A program made the position numbers and the translations under genes. Shown piece by piece: positions 1 through 11,504 of a stretch of DNA of 43,074 bases (the stretch's first letter is position 1; each line of letters begins with the position of its first letter). The DNA lies in NCBI GenBank assembly GCA_009602735.1, contig WELA01005162.1, positions 168,983 through 212,056 of the forward strand, in the 5' to 3' direction. The DNA is from Mesotaenium endlicherianum (lineage: Eukaryota > Streptophyta > Zygnematophyceae > Zygnematales > Mesotaeniaceae). The notes under the pieces were generated by a model. The model searched no databases. It saw only the letters and a list, made by a program, of their open reading frames with translations, and had not been told where the DNA came from.

Positions 1-16
1 GGGGGGGGGGGGGGGG
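1..16. repeat. G homopolymer at window edge
   Basis: Sixteen consecutive G open the window and are followed by a purine-rich tract. The opposite end of the window is C-rich. These may be real homopolymers or sites where the assembly is unreliable. Confidence 0.7.
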
Positions 17-89
17 TGAGGAGGGAGAGAGAGGGAGAAAAGTGACGAGAGATTCTGGCAGGGACAGGTGGAGGCACACCACGTGGTTC

Positions 90-2202
90 TTAGCTTGGTG
101 CGTGACTTGTTGTGAAACAGCCGCCTCCAAATGACCGCCACAGCGCCCACCTGGACCTTGTGGCCCCCGCAGCTGGCTGCCGCCCAGAGACCTCCATGAC
201 TTCCTCCTGCTCTGACATCTGCCGTACCCCCGCAGCCGGTGCGACGGTCTGGGCGGCAGGCGCTGGGTTCATGGGCGGCATCTTGCCCGTGTCCCTGGTG
301 TCCTTAAACAGCTGCCTGGCATCGCCAGGTGGCAGCCTTTGGCAGGGGCGCCCTTGTTGGGAGGCTGCATACTCCGCATGGCTGTCATAGTAAGACGTAT
401 GAACATGACAGGTGCACCACAGAGAGACCGCCAAGTGGCCTTCCAGGGCAAACAGGCCGCCGATAATCGGCAGCAGCCTGCAGGAGCGCAGCACGAGCCC
501 CTGCAGCGCAGGTGTGTACACCCTGCTGATGCACCACACGGGCTCCCCTGGGCCCTCCTCTGGCGCCATGGCCCTCGTCTTTGGTGACACGAAATCTAGG
601 GCCAGGGAGGTGAGCTGCGTGAGGTGATGGTCCAGGCGCGGCCACACCACGCCCTTCCACAGGCTCAGGTCCAGCCTGCGGAGGCCGGGTGTGAACGCGA
701 AATAGTCGGGCTGGATCGCTGTCGTGACGTAAAGATTGAGCTCCTCCAGGAGGGGCAGGGGCGTGACGCATCGGGGGACGAAATGGCACTCCAGCTTCAG
801 CCTGCGCAGAGTGGGGCTCAGCCGCAGCAGCGGGCTCTCTATGGTGTGGGGGCCTTGAAAGGCTACAAGCTCGAGCGCCGTCAGGTGACTCATTCGGGAC
901 ACCGCGTCCATCTCCCTGGTGCCCACCTGGCAGCGGAAGCAGAGCAGTAGAGCAGCAGAGAGGCAGTGAGCAGAGAGGCGGAGGGGGAAGCAGGGCAAGC
1001 AGGGCAAGCTTGTGTCAGGAGGGAGGAAGTGCACTTGGTGTACATTTGGGGCGCCAGGTGTCCAGCTGGAGCCTGGATCTGGGCCGCATCAGAGCGCTTC
1101 CTGCGCGCCCGGCTTGCGAGCATCGAAGAAGTGCGCAAGCATGGAAGAAGAGCGCACGCGCACGCGCGCACATTGAGGAAGAGGAGGCTGAGCGCATCTC
1201 TTGAGCGAGACATTGGTAAGGAGCGCTAGCACTGAAAATAAGGAGAGCGCGCGCAGCTCTCTTAAGAGAGACTCCCAGCAGCAACGACAACCACAATGGC
1301 GACAGCAGCTCATGCTACTGGAGCCCGGAGGGGGTGGGCCACAGCTGGTCACAAGACCAAAGAGAAAATTGTGAGTAGCCTACCAGGGAGGACTGAATGC
1401 TGAGCTCCCGGAGCTGCGTCATGGAGGCCTCGGGATCCAGGACAGAGATGCCAGGATCTCCCCTGAGCCTCAAGCCAGCAAACGCAGGAAGCTCAGCCAG
1501 CCACGGGGGCAAGGGCACCGCCAGGTGCGCCACCCTGATGTGGAGCTCCTGGAGGCTCGCCACCTGTGCAAGCGTGTGGCTGACGGGGAAGCAGCAGCCG
1601 TCGAGGTCCTTCAAGGGGAAGCTCTGGCTACGCCAGTCAAGTGTCAGCTTCTTTAGGTGCGTTTGCGGGGCAAAATCCATGGCCTCCAGGGCCTCCAGGT
1701 AGCGACGGTAGTAACGAAAGTAGCTGTCCTTGCACATGCGCGAACATCCGAGAGAGTACGAGTTGTCAAAAGCCAGGGACAGCTCCTGGATGTTTGTCCT
1801 AAAGGAGAGGAACAGGGACAGATCCTCCAGGTCCTGGTTGTTGCCCCCCACTGTCAGGTGGAAAGACGTGAGACGAGGGAACCCCTCGGCCAGCCCTCTC
1901 AGAAGCAATCCCGTGTTTCTGCTCCCTGAAGCTCCCCGTGTCGTGACATGTGTCACGTTCTTCAAGCTGCGCAGCTTCTGGAGCGCCAAGTCAGCATTTG
2001 CTGTCAAGCTCCAGGAAGCTCGGTTGCAGCTGGAGAGCAGCACGTCCCGCCACCTGGTGCAGACACTGCTCAACTTCTTAACCTCGATCATGTCGGTTGT
2101 CTTTGAGCCATAAGGCACCCAGGTACTGACGCACAATGACAATAGGATGCCTGCCAGAATGTCCTCTGGCATGTCCGAGATATTCCCCAATGCTTGCGCC
2201 AT
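90..2202 (-). CDS. F-box / leucine-rich-repeat-like protein, 2 exons
   Basis: The model is complement(join(90..926,1384..2202)), 551 residues. The first exon starts at the ATG at 2202, which has purine at -3 and G at +4. The open frame runs upstream to a GTG at 2253, but no ATG lies there. An F-box-like segment sits near residues 11-55 (MPEDILAGILLSL, then SSVCTRWRDVLLSS). Irregular leucine-rich segments follow (LQELHIRVAHL, LRELSIQ, then in exon 2 LTALELVAF, LRRLKLECHF, LEELNLYV, LRRLDLSL). The 457-bp intron has GT..AG ends and joins SSL to VGTREMDAV in phase 0, keeping the LRR periodicity. F-box proteins of this kind normally bind SKP1 in SCF ubiquitin ligases and recruit substrates through the LRRs; that role is inferred. 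The last ~100 residues are A/P/Q-rich and could include retained intron or UTR. No specific orthologue is recognised. Confidence 0.75.
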
Positions 2203-2296
2203 TTCTTGGGATTCTCCTGCCACATGGCATGGCGAAAATTGTCGCTGAGGCACAGAGACATAAAGAGCCGGATTGCTTCAACTGGTATGGCCCCGA

Positions 2297-2306
2297 GAGA
2301 CTTATA
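2297..2306 (-). promoter_or_regulatory. possible TATA-like element of the F-box gene
   Basis: On the minus strand TATAAGT lies about 95-100 bp upstream of the F-box ATG at 2202. That spacing would suit a short 5' UTR. This is motif and position only. Confidence 0.2.
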
Positions 2307-2319
2307 ACATAACATGTCA

Positions 2320-3140
2320 CTCAGTCACATAGAACTCACACTCCAATTGACAGATACGCGGCACTCATGGACGTAACGAGCAAAAGGCACTTCAATCAAT
2401 ACAGTACTTAGACTATATCCTGCAATTACAAGCTTCCTACGTAATGTACACGGCCCAAATATGCCGAAACATGCATTCCTTACCTTACACGAGCTTTTCT
2501 GAAAACTCGATTCGAGCATACAGCTATGGCGAATGAGGCCCCTCCATGCATGGAGCATACGTCTAGTCAATCGAGTAGCGCCACAAAAGCTTTCGAAATC
2601 GCTAGAGCTTTGGAGTGCATGTACGGAAGACCTAGCGGTTACGACTAGAAGTCGGGTCAAACATTCACCCATGCACTCTGCATGGTCAAACTTTTGTCTG
2701 CTCGATTCCGTGTGATTCCGTGCAATTGAGTGAATGCTTCAGGGCAGCTTCAGGGTGCATTTCCAGTCACGGCGTCCGGTCAGGACGGTAGCCCTTCCAA
2801 GCTGGCGTCGGTGCTCAAAGCCGCGTAACTGCAATTCTTGCTTTTATTATAAAGCGCGAACTGGACGTTCGATACCTCTGAGAAGCACCATAGCATGGGG
2901 ATGTTTGCTACAGGTGGACATCCCGCAGGCAGCCACAGAGTGGCTCGCCATGCAGACTCGTATCTCCCGCATCAGCAGCTCTATCCCGTCCCTCCTCAGG
3001 CCCTCTTTTCAGAGCACCACAAGCTAGCTCTGGTCGCACCAGTCAGCTGCACCAGCTGGCGCCAGCAGCCACCCCAATCCTGCCCTCCCTTAACATACCC
3101 TTCCGCTCAAAGAGACTCAGGGTTGGGCGACTTGCAGCTC
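2320..3140. other. intergenic, no gene seen
   Basis: Only short overlapping frames on both strands, with no domain pattern, no splice-consistent exon and no repeat found elsewhere in the window. It is the upstream flank of the F-box gene. Confidence 0.5.
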
Positions 3141-3147
3141 TGACGTA

Positions 3148-4275
3148 TGTCACGACATCCAGAGCAGCTCTGCCATCAGAGCCTCTATGATTGCGAGCAT
3201 CTCCCGGAATGTATGCATTGCCAGGCCGCCTTCGGGAGGTCTTCCCAGCGCTTCTCTGCGCCCAGCTGCGCACACCCTGCCCTTTGCCCAAGGCGGGCCC
3301 ACCTCCACGTCAAATAAGCAGTGCGACTGGGGCTGAGAATCGTACGGCGTAGACCAGTGACACACCCCAAGAAAGAGGAAGGGGGAAGCGCCACCTGGCG
3401 GTCACCCAGAGGGACTCATGCTGAGTACACGCTTTTGAAGGGGAGCATAGGCCCTGCTACTGGTGAGCGTATCGCAACGTGCCCCCCCCCACCTAAAAGG
3501 AATCGGTAGCATAAACGGAGACCAGGGGCTCTGCCATGTAGGCCACCTGGCAGCCGGCGGCATGGTTTTGACGACAGCAGGTCCAACGTCGTCGTCCTTG
3601 CAGCCTCGGATCCTTCCACCTTTCAGCCCTGCAGCCCTGCAGCCCCCATCCTTCCTCTTTTCCTGGCCCTGGCTTCAAGGCAGCGCCACTGCTCAACCCC
3701 AACTTTGAGCTTCAAAGGCAAGATGATTGGAGGACGTGTTCATCCCGGGGAAGGTTTTGTTCCAGTCTAGTCTGCTGAAGCTGAGTATTTCCGGGCCGCT
3801 CTGCCCCGAGAGCGCCACCTCCTGCCCCAAAGTTGGTAGCCCAAGGCGTTCCCCGAGAGCAGGTGCTGGCGTATGTGAGGAATATCACCCGAAAGAGCAC
3901 GCAGCCTCTCCTCTCCCTCGAATGCTCCCCGACGTTGGTGTAAGCGTTGTACTTCGGGCTTACTCCAAAAGGGCGTGTCACTTGCCCCCCTTCCCCCCAG
4001 CCGCTGGCTGTCATCGGACCCCCCCTCGCGCCCCTCCCCCCCCCTTCTGGTGCGTGCATGCGGTAGCGCGGGCGTGGACGGCGGTGCGCAGCGTGAGCTG
4101 CATCCCGTCATCCCTCCTCCATGGGGCCCCTTGGGCCCTGGCAGCTCTACATTGGGGGCAAGGTCAAACGCGACCCCTTCTGCCTGCAGGGCACTTGTCA
4201 GTTTCTGCGCCACGACACGCAGCACGCATTGGAATGGTCCCGCACACTCCCCTGCACGCGCTCGCTCGCTCCCAC
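3148..4275 (-). CDS. possible fragmentary gene, unrecognised (weak exons)
   Basis: Three minus-strand pieces look more protein-like than the surrounding low-complexity DNA. One is a frame from about 4275 to 3767 containing CVLRVVAQKLTSALQAEG and, further on, LSGDIPHIRQHLLSGNALGY. The second is a short segment after a CAG at about 3552 (VAYMAEPLVSVYATDSF). The third is an end at about 3148-3235 (MHTFREMLAIIEALMAELLW then MS and a stop). I could not connect them with consistent phases, and no family is recognised. They may be exons of one gene, relics, or chance frames in GC-rich DNA. Confidence 0.2.
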
Positions 4276-4497
4276 ATCCGTGGCATTGGCATCGCAGATC
4301 CCCAGAATATCCACACCCAGCCCGCCCTGCAGCCTCTCCCTGGCAAAGAGACCCCGCACCCGCCCTCTATCTGCAAGCGCACTCTCTTGTAGCAGTGCAT
4401 GCGGCCGATCTGACTCGGAATGGTCCGCCATCCTGCACCCTGCCAACATGCTCTGTCTGCTCTGCTGACGTGGTGCCCTTGAGGAGGGGGAGGGGGT

Positions 4498-4524
4498 GGG
4501 GGTGGTGGTGGTGGTGGTGGTGGT
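4498..4524. repeat. (GGT)n microsatellite
   Basis: About eight GGT copies, followed by a G9 run. The neighbouring predicted poly-P/poly-T/poly-W frames come from this repeat and are not genes. Confidence 0.9.
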
Positions 4525-4659
4525 TGGGAAGCGGGGGGGGGGCTGCTCTGTTTCCGCACGCACAGCTCTCAGAGGATGCGGAAGCGGCTCACAAATTTCT
4601 CTCTCTGCCCCGTGACCATCGGAACCAGAGGTCTTATTCTTGGATTAAAAAAAGCACCC

Positions 4660-5200
4660 TCGGCCCGGAAGAAACCCCCCCCCCTCCCCCCCTCCCTCCT
4701 TCCCCCTCTCTGGCGGAGCCCCTTTCCTGCAGCGTGCGCCGAAGCAACTCGTCAACGCACCGTGTGAAGTACGGCCTCGAATCCGCCAGCCCCGCTTCCA
4801 GCCCTTGCGGCGATTCTGCTCAAGCAGCACTTCCGGCCTCCTCCTCCTCAAGGGGGAAAGTCTCGACTCTTGGCACTGCCCCCTCCTCCTCCTCCGGCCC
4901 CTCTGTCTTAGGGCGAGCGAGTGAGGAGCTCCAAAGCGACCCACACCCCCTGCCGTTGGTCTGCCGGCCATCCTGCCTGCCCTGCTTGCCGGCTTGCCTG
5001 TCTGTTTGTGGGCCGCTGCCTGGTCACGCGTCTTTCTCCCGCCCGCATATGGCAGAGCATCCGCGCATGGTCGCTGTGGCCCACGCCTGGGCAGAAGAGA
5101 TCCTTCGCCCCCCCCGCACTCAGTCACTCACTCTCCTCTCCTCCCTCGCTCCTCTCCTTCTCCCCCTCCCTCTCACCCTCCCTCCCCCTTCCCCTTCTGA
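4660..5200. repeat. pyrimidine-rich low-complexity tract
   Basis: Mixed C/T-rich sequence on the plus strand with many CCCTCC and CTCCTC units. A 441-residue open frame crosses it (3975-5300, plus). Its composition is S/P/L-rich with no domain, so it is treated as a by-product of base composition. Confidence 0.6.
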
Positions 5201-5299
5201 GGTCTCACTTAGTTGTCTTCCGAGTCCTCTCTTCATATGGAGAGCTTGCGGCAGCTTCTTTCTTGCTGACTTCCCTCCGGGCAAGAGTGGGGTGCTCTG

Positions 5300-7050
5300 A
5301 GCGTGTGAGCTCGACGCACGCACACACGCCAGGTGTAAGACGATGCTTCAGGGTATAGTTTCCTGCATGCAGGGCCCAGCAGCCTAGGATAGCGGCGACT
5401 GCCATTCTCCGCCAGCAGCCGGGCTGTAGGAGGTTGTTGGTTAGGTGCTATAGCAACAGCCGTGACATTGGGGCTGTGCATGGTTGAGGCGCTGTTGGGA
5501 CCTTGCTGCTTGCCTTTGAATTGAGCTTCAAGCGACTGGTGGCAGCCGGTCGCGCTGGCGGGTCGCCGCACGGCTCTGCGCCACCTGTCGGTGAGCGGAG
5601 AAGCCTTTCCGCCTTGACAATGCGGGGACAAGAGGGGGAGCTCCCGGTGGTTGGAACTCGATTGCCGTCACTTGAGCTGGGCCATGGGCGCAGCTCGGCG
5701 CTCGGATTTCATCCGAGTGTGGTCTATCAGGCACGGACGTAGACACAGGTGCCTTTGGCATGGGTACCGTGGCGGAGTGCTTGGCTTATGTTTGGTAGGA
5801 GATTGAAAAACAGTGGGCACAGTCGTGGCCCTCTTAGCCCTGGCGGGTAGTAGTGATGCATAGGCATATATATTTTTATAAATGTTTGTTATACACTACT
5901 AGTCCGTTGCTCTTTTGAAAATGTTATGTGGTTGTGCACGCCCGACAATGTCACTGTCAAGAGCAATTGTCATGGTGCAAAAATGATTGCAGAAGCCGTG
6001 ATCTCTTGTCTTGTACGTCCGCTGCAAGATCACAAGAAGTCCATCACCATGCAAATTAAACCCTTCAACGCGCAAAGAGGTTCTATATGCACGTGTATGG
6101 CCGTTGCGGTTGTTGTCTACGCCATTCGCTTGCCGACAATGAGGTTTGCCAGCATATGAAGTGCAAGAGGGCTTGGTATATCGTCAACGGCATAGAACAT
6201 CATCCGGCCAACCGGCACTCATGCGCAACAAGCCCATAGCCATACTATTGATCTGTAGGTCGCGCCCATATCATGCAGAGGCCACTTATGATAATGAGGA
6301 GATAAAGCCAGAGTAAAAGTATCGTTGGTGATTCAACTGTCTGGACAATTGTTGCTATGCAATTTCGGTCAAGCCGCTATGATGCAGCTAACATGAGGTG
6401 ATGTTGCTGCATGTGCATACAGCCAAAGTGCGTGATTAATAAGCTGCGTGTCGCTAAAAAGTTCGGGAGGAGGTACCACGAGCAGCAGTGGATTGACATA
6501 CTTCCAGTGCACATTGTCCCCACTTCTAACCATATTTCTGAGCGTACATATTTGCAAGCAGGTTGGCAAGTTTACTTCTCAATTCGAGAAAGCTCAACAA
6601 CCTCTCCAAGAATCCAACTTGCACGACATTCAGTAGCTAGATCCAGATTGCATTCATTGATGACCCCTTCAAAGCACACTTATTCACACTGCCTTGACAA
6701 CCCTTTAGACTGACCCTAAGACTCCGTCGACCCGGCTCACGCTCTCAACACATATTTGCCATGTCCTATCATCGTCAATGCTGATGTACAGTGCTTCCTC
6801 TAACACACCAAGGAAGTATCAGGCTGGCCAGCATTCTGCTACTACTAGATAGACACTGAAAGAGTTTTAGGCTAGAAAGGTAGACGTACCAAGCATCAGG
6901 TCAGGCGGGAAATAGCCAAGCACTGGAAGAGGAGGTCCTAAACCCCGTTACATTTGAGCAGCTTGTAACACACAGTTTGATCAGAGCAATCCACCTTCCC
7001 AAGCCAGAATACCTCCTATTTACAAAGTATGTCACGGCTGTATATGCTGG
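5300..7050. other. intergenic, no gene seen
   Basis: Moderate GC to about 5.8 kb, then more AT-rich. Open frames are all under about 135 codons, overlap on both strands and show no family signature. No RNA gene or repeat shared with other parts of the window was noticed. Confidence 0.5.
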
Positions 7051-7053
7051 CTC

Positions 7054-8274
7054 GTGTCACCCATTGATCTAGTAGCAGCCCTTACGAATCCGAGCAACGC
7101 ACAAAGTGGGAGCATTCAAAACGGGAGAAGTAGCGGTGGGTTGCTAGGTGGACAGCCAGAAAGAAGTGCGGGCGCGGCTAAGTTGGCATGTTGGTTGCAA
7201 GTGAGAATCTCAAGTTTACTTTCTCTACGTGCTATCGAGCTCAAAATGTCCTGGCATGCTAAGCGATGCGTTGTCCCCCACCTGTACATGTCCATTGCAT
7301 GTCCCTCTAGTCCCTTTAGAGGGCCAGCCTGTCAAAATGGATTGCCTCGCCCCCCCCCTATACAAGCGCACGCTCACGTTCGTGCACACTCCCATGCTCG
7401 CAAGCTGGCTGCCCAAGTCGCACTTTTAGGAAGTTTGGAAGGAACTCCCTCCACTTGTTCTAGGATTTGGAAGCGCCTCGGCTCAGGGAACGTCCTACTG
7501 TCCCCCGTCGTCTCCAATTTAGGCATCACCTTCGAGTGTGCTACTCCTGTCTTTCCTGTCGACGCCCGAAACAGGACAAGGAAAAAGAGACGCGTGAGGA
7601 GTTGGAAAGCCATGAGGAGAGGAGAGGACAGGAGAGCCAAACTTGTCAGGGAGAGTGAGAACGCAAGGAAACACCCAAGCAAGCTCTTCCCCTTCCCTCT
7701 TTGCTTTGTTCTGCAACCAACGGGTTGTGACAACAAAGACACAAATTGTGGGGGAAGATTTGTCACGGACCCAATCCACTCTGGCACCCAAAAATTGCCA
7801 CAGCTGAAACTGCGCGCTCCTTTAGGGGGTTCCAACATGCAGTCACCACGTGGAAACATGACGAAGGCTGGTGTGTTTACTTCCTGTCCGATCCCCCCTG
7901 CCTCTCCCTCGCCCTCTCTCCCTTTCAATCCTTCATTCTCCCTGCTTGCTCAACCCCTCGCCCTCACTCACATGGCTTCTCTTCCCCTCCCTCACATCAA
8001 GCCAGAGACGTTGCTCCCCGGCCCTCAACTTGCAGCAGGTGCCTCATTATCACTGGCAGGGATTTACCCCGCTTCAGCTTCTGCTCAAACCATACAGACG
8101 CGCAGGGCGGGTACAAATAAAGGTGCGGGGGAACCTCTGTTTGCCTTTTGTTTTGGGACTTTTTCATTTTTGATGGTTTGGGGGGGGGGGGGGGGNGGGG
8201 GGGGGGAGGGGTGTGTGCGAGCAGCAGTAGCACAAGGTGGCAAGCAGCTCAGGCTGAAGGCAAGGGTCCAGTGA
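7054..8274 (+). CDS. long open frame of doubtful coding status
   Basis: A 406-codon frame is open across mid-GC sequence, passing through a G-run with one N at 8196. It starts MSPIDLVAALTNPSN and shows no domain, signal or repeat. A 184-codon frame on the opposite strand (7374-7928) overlaps it. Its 3' end faces the 3' end of the universal stress protein gene. The length is notable, but the S/P/L-rich composition and the competing frame suggest chance or a non-coding transcript. Confidence 0.15.
   Translation: MSPIDLVAALTNPSNAQSGSIQNGRSSGGLLGGQPERSAGAAKLACWLQVRISSLLSLRAIELKMSWHAKRCVVPHLYMSIACPSSPFRGPACQNGLPRPPPIQAHAHVRAHSHARKLAAQVALLGSLEGTPSTCSRIWKRLGSGNVLLSPVVSNLGITFECATPVFPVDARNRTRKKRRVRSWKAMRRGEDRRAKLVRESENARKHPSKLFPFPLCFVLQPTGCDNKDTNCGGRFVTDPIHSGTQKLPQLKLRAPLGGSNMQSPRGNMTKAGVFTSCPIPPASPSPSLPFNPSFSLLAQPLALTHMASLPLPHIKPETLLPGPQLAAGASLSLAGIYPASASAQTIQTRRAGTNKGAGEPLFAFCFGTFSFLMVWGGGGXGGGEGCVRAAVAQGGKQLRLKARVQ
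8180..8206. repeat. poly-G run with one ambiguous base
   Basis: About 26 G interrupted by a single N at 8196. The homopolymer length is probably uncertain in the assembly. Confidence 0.9.
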
Positions 8275-8442
8275 TGAGGGTAGGGTGAGAGCGCAAGGGG
8301 GTGAGCAGGGGCAGGAAGCCCATCAGGGTGGTGAGGGCCCAGGCATAGGACGGCAAGAGGCGCGAGGTATGGGAGTGCATGAGTTGAAGAATATATCCAA
8401 AAGATTAGGAGATTGAGAAAGCTCACTTGCTTGGGCATCAGA

Positions 8443-11400
8443 TCATTTGGGAGGTTCCAGTTGGCTGGTGGTGACGTTTGCAGAGGCGGTGTTTCCGCTG
8501 TCGTCGCTGTCAGGCATCCTCACCACCACCATGGGGCAGTCACCTGCAAGTCGAATCGAATGTTGCACGCATCCCCATTGGTTTGCCAAGGTACCGAACG
8601 ACCTTGACACTATGACGAGCATAGGGCAGATATAGCAGGGGTGGGGTATTGCATGAGTGTGCACACACGAAATTCATGTGTGTATGCCTGCGCTCACACA
8701 CACAGACACGTGTGTAGGCCTCAAAGCAGGCACTATGCACTTGCTCACAACGCCATACCACAAAAAGAGGACATACGACGTCTCAAACTTGGGGACTTGA
8801 CGGTTTCACCGCGGAGGTGAAAAAAGCAGCCGCCCGGCGACATGCACGTCAGCCTGCGGTGCAAGCACCAAGTGGCAATGAGCATGAGCAACTAATCGCA
8901 ATCACTTTTCATCAATGCAGCACGACACATAGGATAGCACCTTCCCCAGTGGGCGACGCATTTTTGCATGATTAAAGAGTACCAATCGAGGGAAAAGATA
9001 CAGAAAGTAAAGGGAGGAAAAAAAACGACCACGACTTCACTCAACAGAGGCCAAGTGATGCCCCCTCACCCCCACTGAATGGTAGCAAATTACAAAGTAA
9101 AACACACGTATACATGAGACACTGATACAATAGAACCACTGGCAGCAAAAGGCGCACACTACTCGCAGTGCTATGCAAGCTGGGCACCCAAACGAAAACA
9201 AAGGCAGACACACACACACATACTTGAGAAGAAAAGAACTTGAGAAATCCGACTCAAAATCGGTTGTTGCTCAGTAACAGGTTCTCCTCGAGGGGCTCAC
9301 AGTGATGGACGCAGTAGTTGCTGACGCTGCCCATCCGGGACTTGGCCGCCTTCCTGGTCGCGCCAAAGCCTCGGCTGCCCATGATGCATGCGCTCACTGC
9401 CAGCCTCTCCACCTGGTCTTATTCAGGCACGCGCACCCGCGCGCGCACACCCACGCGCGCACACACGAGCGCACACACGCACACACGCACGCACACACAT
9501 CGTGCCGCACCCTGTCAGACAGTCCAACGTATCTAGCCCTTACTGCCATCCCTGTCGCATGCCACTTGTGTACCTCTTAGCTGATCAATCTGGAGCTGGA
9601 GCCTAGAGTATAGATCCAGCGCAAGCGCCAGCGCCAGAGCCGGGGCCAGAGGCCTACAGCCCTAACCTGAAGCCTGGAGGAAGAGGCAGCTTCAGCCACT
9701 ATCCACAGCGGACAACTCTACTTTGTGTACTATACACGCCAACATAGAGCTGGTCGTTGTAGGAGTATGAACCCGAACCAGCCGCAGGCCTGACGATTTT
9801 AATCTTGGCTGGTCCAGGACTGCCTGATGCCAAACACGGTGGTACGGCGGCAGGTCAGGCTTAAGCACACGGCTGCGTGCATATGTGTGTGTGTGTGTGT
9901 GTGTGTGTAAAGGACCAATATTGCTTTGTGTATTTTCCTGGACCAATAGTGGAAGAACATGGACCAAGTAGTGTACTTGGTTTGATGTACAGCCACCTAT
10001 AAAAAATGTTCGCGGGCGAAGTACCTGCGCTCGCCGTGCTGCCCGGCCTTGCAAGGGTTGCCCCCTGGTCTATAGTTTTATACCTTTGTTTTTTTTCATA
10101 AAAAGGATAAGAATGCTGCGATTGGTGGAAGTTATTAGTATGCTGAAGTAGGAAAAATATTGAAGTCCAGAATATGCCGGCATGTTGAAGAATTTTGGAC
10201 CACTTTTCCCCCCTGTAACATTTGACAAATTTCATACTTGACCCGGCAGCCATCAAGGCTTCTAACCACGAGTCGTTTGCCAGCCCAGCAGCATTCTTTT
10301 GCTATAAATAGCAGACGTTCAAAACATTGCAACACTAGACCCTTCAACTACCTTCTCGTCCACCTCCGCTCCTCCCTTTTGAACGACAACAAATATAACA
10401 TTATCAAAAAAAGAAAGATTGCACAACCTGGCCTGCTTCTGCACTGTAGCATGTACAACTGGAGAGGCCTCCAGGTACTGAGTCAGCTTACTGACAGGTG
10501 GATGGAAGGTCATGCAGAAGTATGGGACGCAAGCCATGCATGCGGTCCCCACCCCTACTGGTAGCAGCAGCCATCGGTCCATTCGTAGCTCTCACCTCGA
10601 GGCAGAGGCGCTCTTTCATGTCATGGTCCTTCACAATGTGTATCTTGTACGAGATTCCAGCTTCTGCCAAGGGTCTCGCGAGTTCTTCACTCCTGGCGGT
10701 TGTGAAGGCGTCAAATTCGTTCTCAAGCTTCTGAGCTGCCTCTGCATCGTCCTTCATGGTTGCATCAACGGCTCCCCAATCGGCCCCATATAGCACGGAG
10801 GTCGGTCTCACATGAAGGAGCGTCACCTTTTGCACCATAAAACGAGATAACAAAAGGGGGGAAGTAACACCATTAGTTACAGAGCTCATGAATTCAGGCC
10901 TTAATGTGCCTCACCTACTATGTTCACTTACGGAGCTTGCATCATTGTCATTTCAAGATGTTGCATGCAAGGTACTAATAGCCCAGACTTCATCCCTACA
11001 TACATGCAAGTGCTTATGCAGAGAGCGAAAGCGACTTCAGCATAGAATTGAAGGTAAAAGATTGAAGATGTCTACACCATAGCCACACAATGCTACTCTG
11101 CGTTTTGTGTGTAGTCTGGAATGGATGTTTGCCTCGTCAGTAATGCATATGTGACAATTGTGAAAGACGACCTTGAAGAGAAGTGAGGAGTTGGACCCAA
11201 CACGCGAGTCTTAGAGGAACACAAAGAAACTCACAAGCCCAAACTGAGACAGACATAGTACATTTGCATGTCATGCGACACCAGACAACAACAGTATGCT
11301 TTGCAATCTACGATCACGATGCCTGACAACTGCACCGGACAATATAGCACTATAATAAATGCATTGGATACGCACCTCGTCATCAGGCTTTAGGTAATTT

Positions 11401-11504
11401 TTAACAGCCCAATTGACGGCATACAAACTCTCGTCACTTAGGTCAACAGCGATAGCAATTTTCCTCGACGAGTCTTTGACCTTACGGCCAGCCTGCTGCA
11501 ACAT
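8443..11504 (-). CDS. universal stress protein (UspA family), 4 exons
   Basis: The model is complement(join(8443..8543,9301..9412,10596..10826,11376..11504)), 190 residues. All introns are GT..AG and phases agree (0, 0, 1). Exon 1 gives the first beta strand and helix (KIAIAVDLSDESLYAVNWAV), exon 2 the second strand VTLLHVRPTSVLYGADWG and a charged helix, exon 3 the nucleotide-binding loop IMGSRGFGATRK..MGSVSNYCVHH, and exon 4 DCPMVVVRMPD plus a short polar tail. The G-2x-G-12x-GS loop and the HHC-DCPMVVVR ending match plant USPs of the ATP-binding type. These are small soluble alpha/beta proteins of stress responses; the exact role is not known here. The ATG at 11504 is the first in frame in exon 1; an upstream non-coding exon is possible. 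Introns are 757, 1,183 and 549 bp, long for so small a gene. Confidence 0.9.
9425..9498. repeat. alternating CA/CG purine-pyrimidine tract
   Basis: A 74-bp run of CACA, GCGC and CGCA units. It lies in the USP intron directly upstream of the exon 3 acceptor, where it reads as (GT/GC)n in the transcribed orientation. Confidence 0.85.
9884..9908. repeat. (GT)n microsatellite
   Basis: About twelve GT units within the long second intron of the universal stress protein gene. Confidence 0.9.

Noticed and set aside
3975..5300. 441-codon plus-strand open frame
   Set aside because: S/P/L-rich translation of a C/T-rich tract with several overlapping frames on the other strand and no domain; best explained by base composition.
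7374..7928. 184-codon minus-strand frame opposite the 406-codon frame
   Set aside because: No domain, no splice support; one of two overlapping chance-like frames.
9302..9580. Plus-strand frame with alternating His/Thr/Ala
   Set aside because: It is antisense to USP exon 3 and the adjacent CA/CG repeat.
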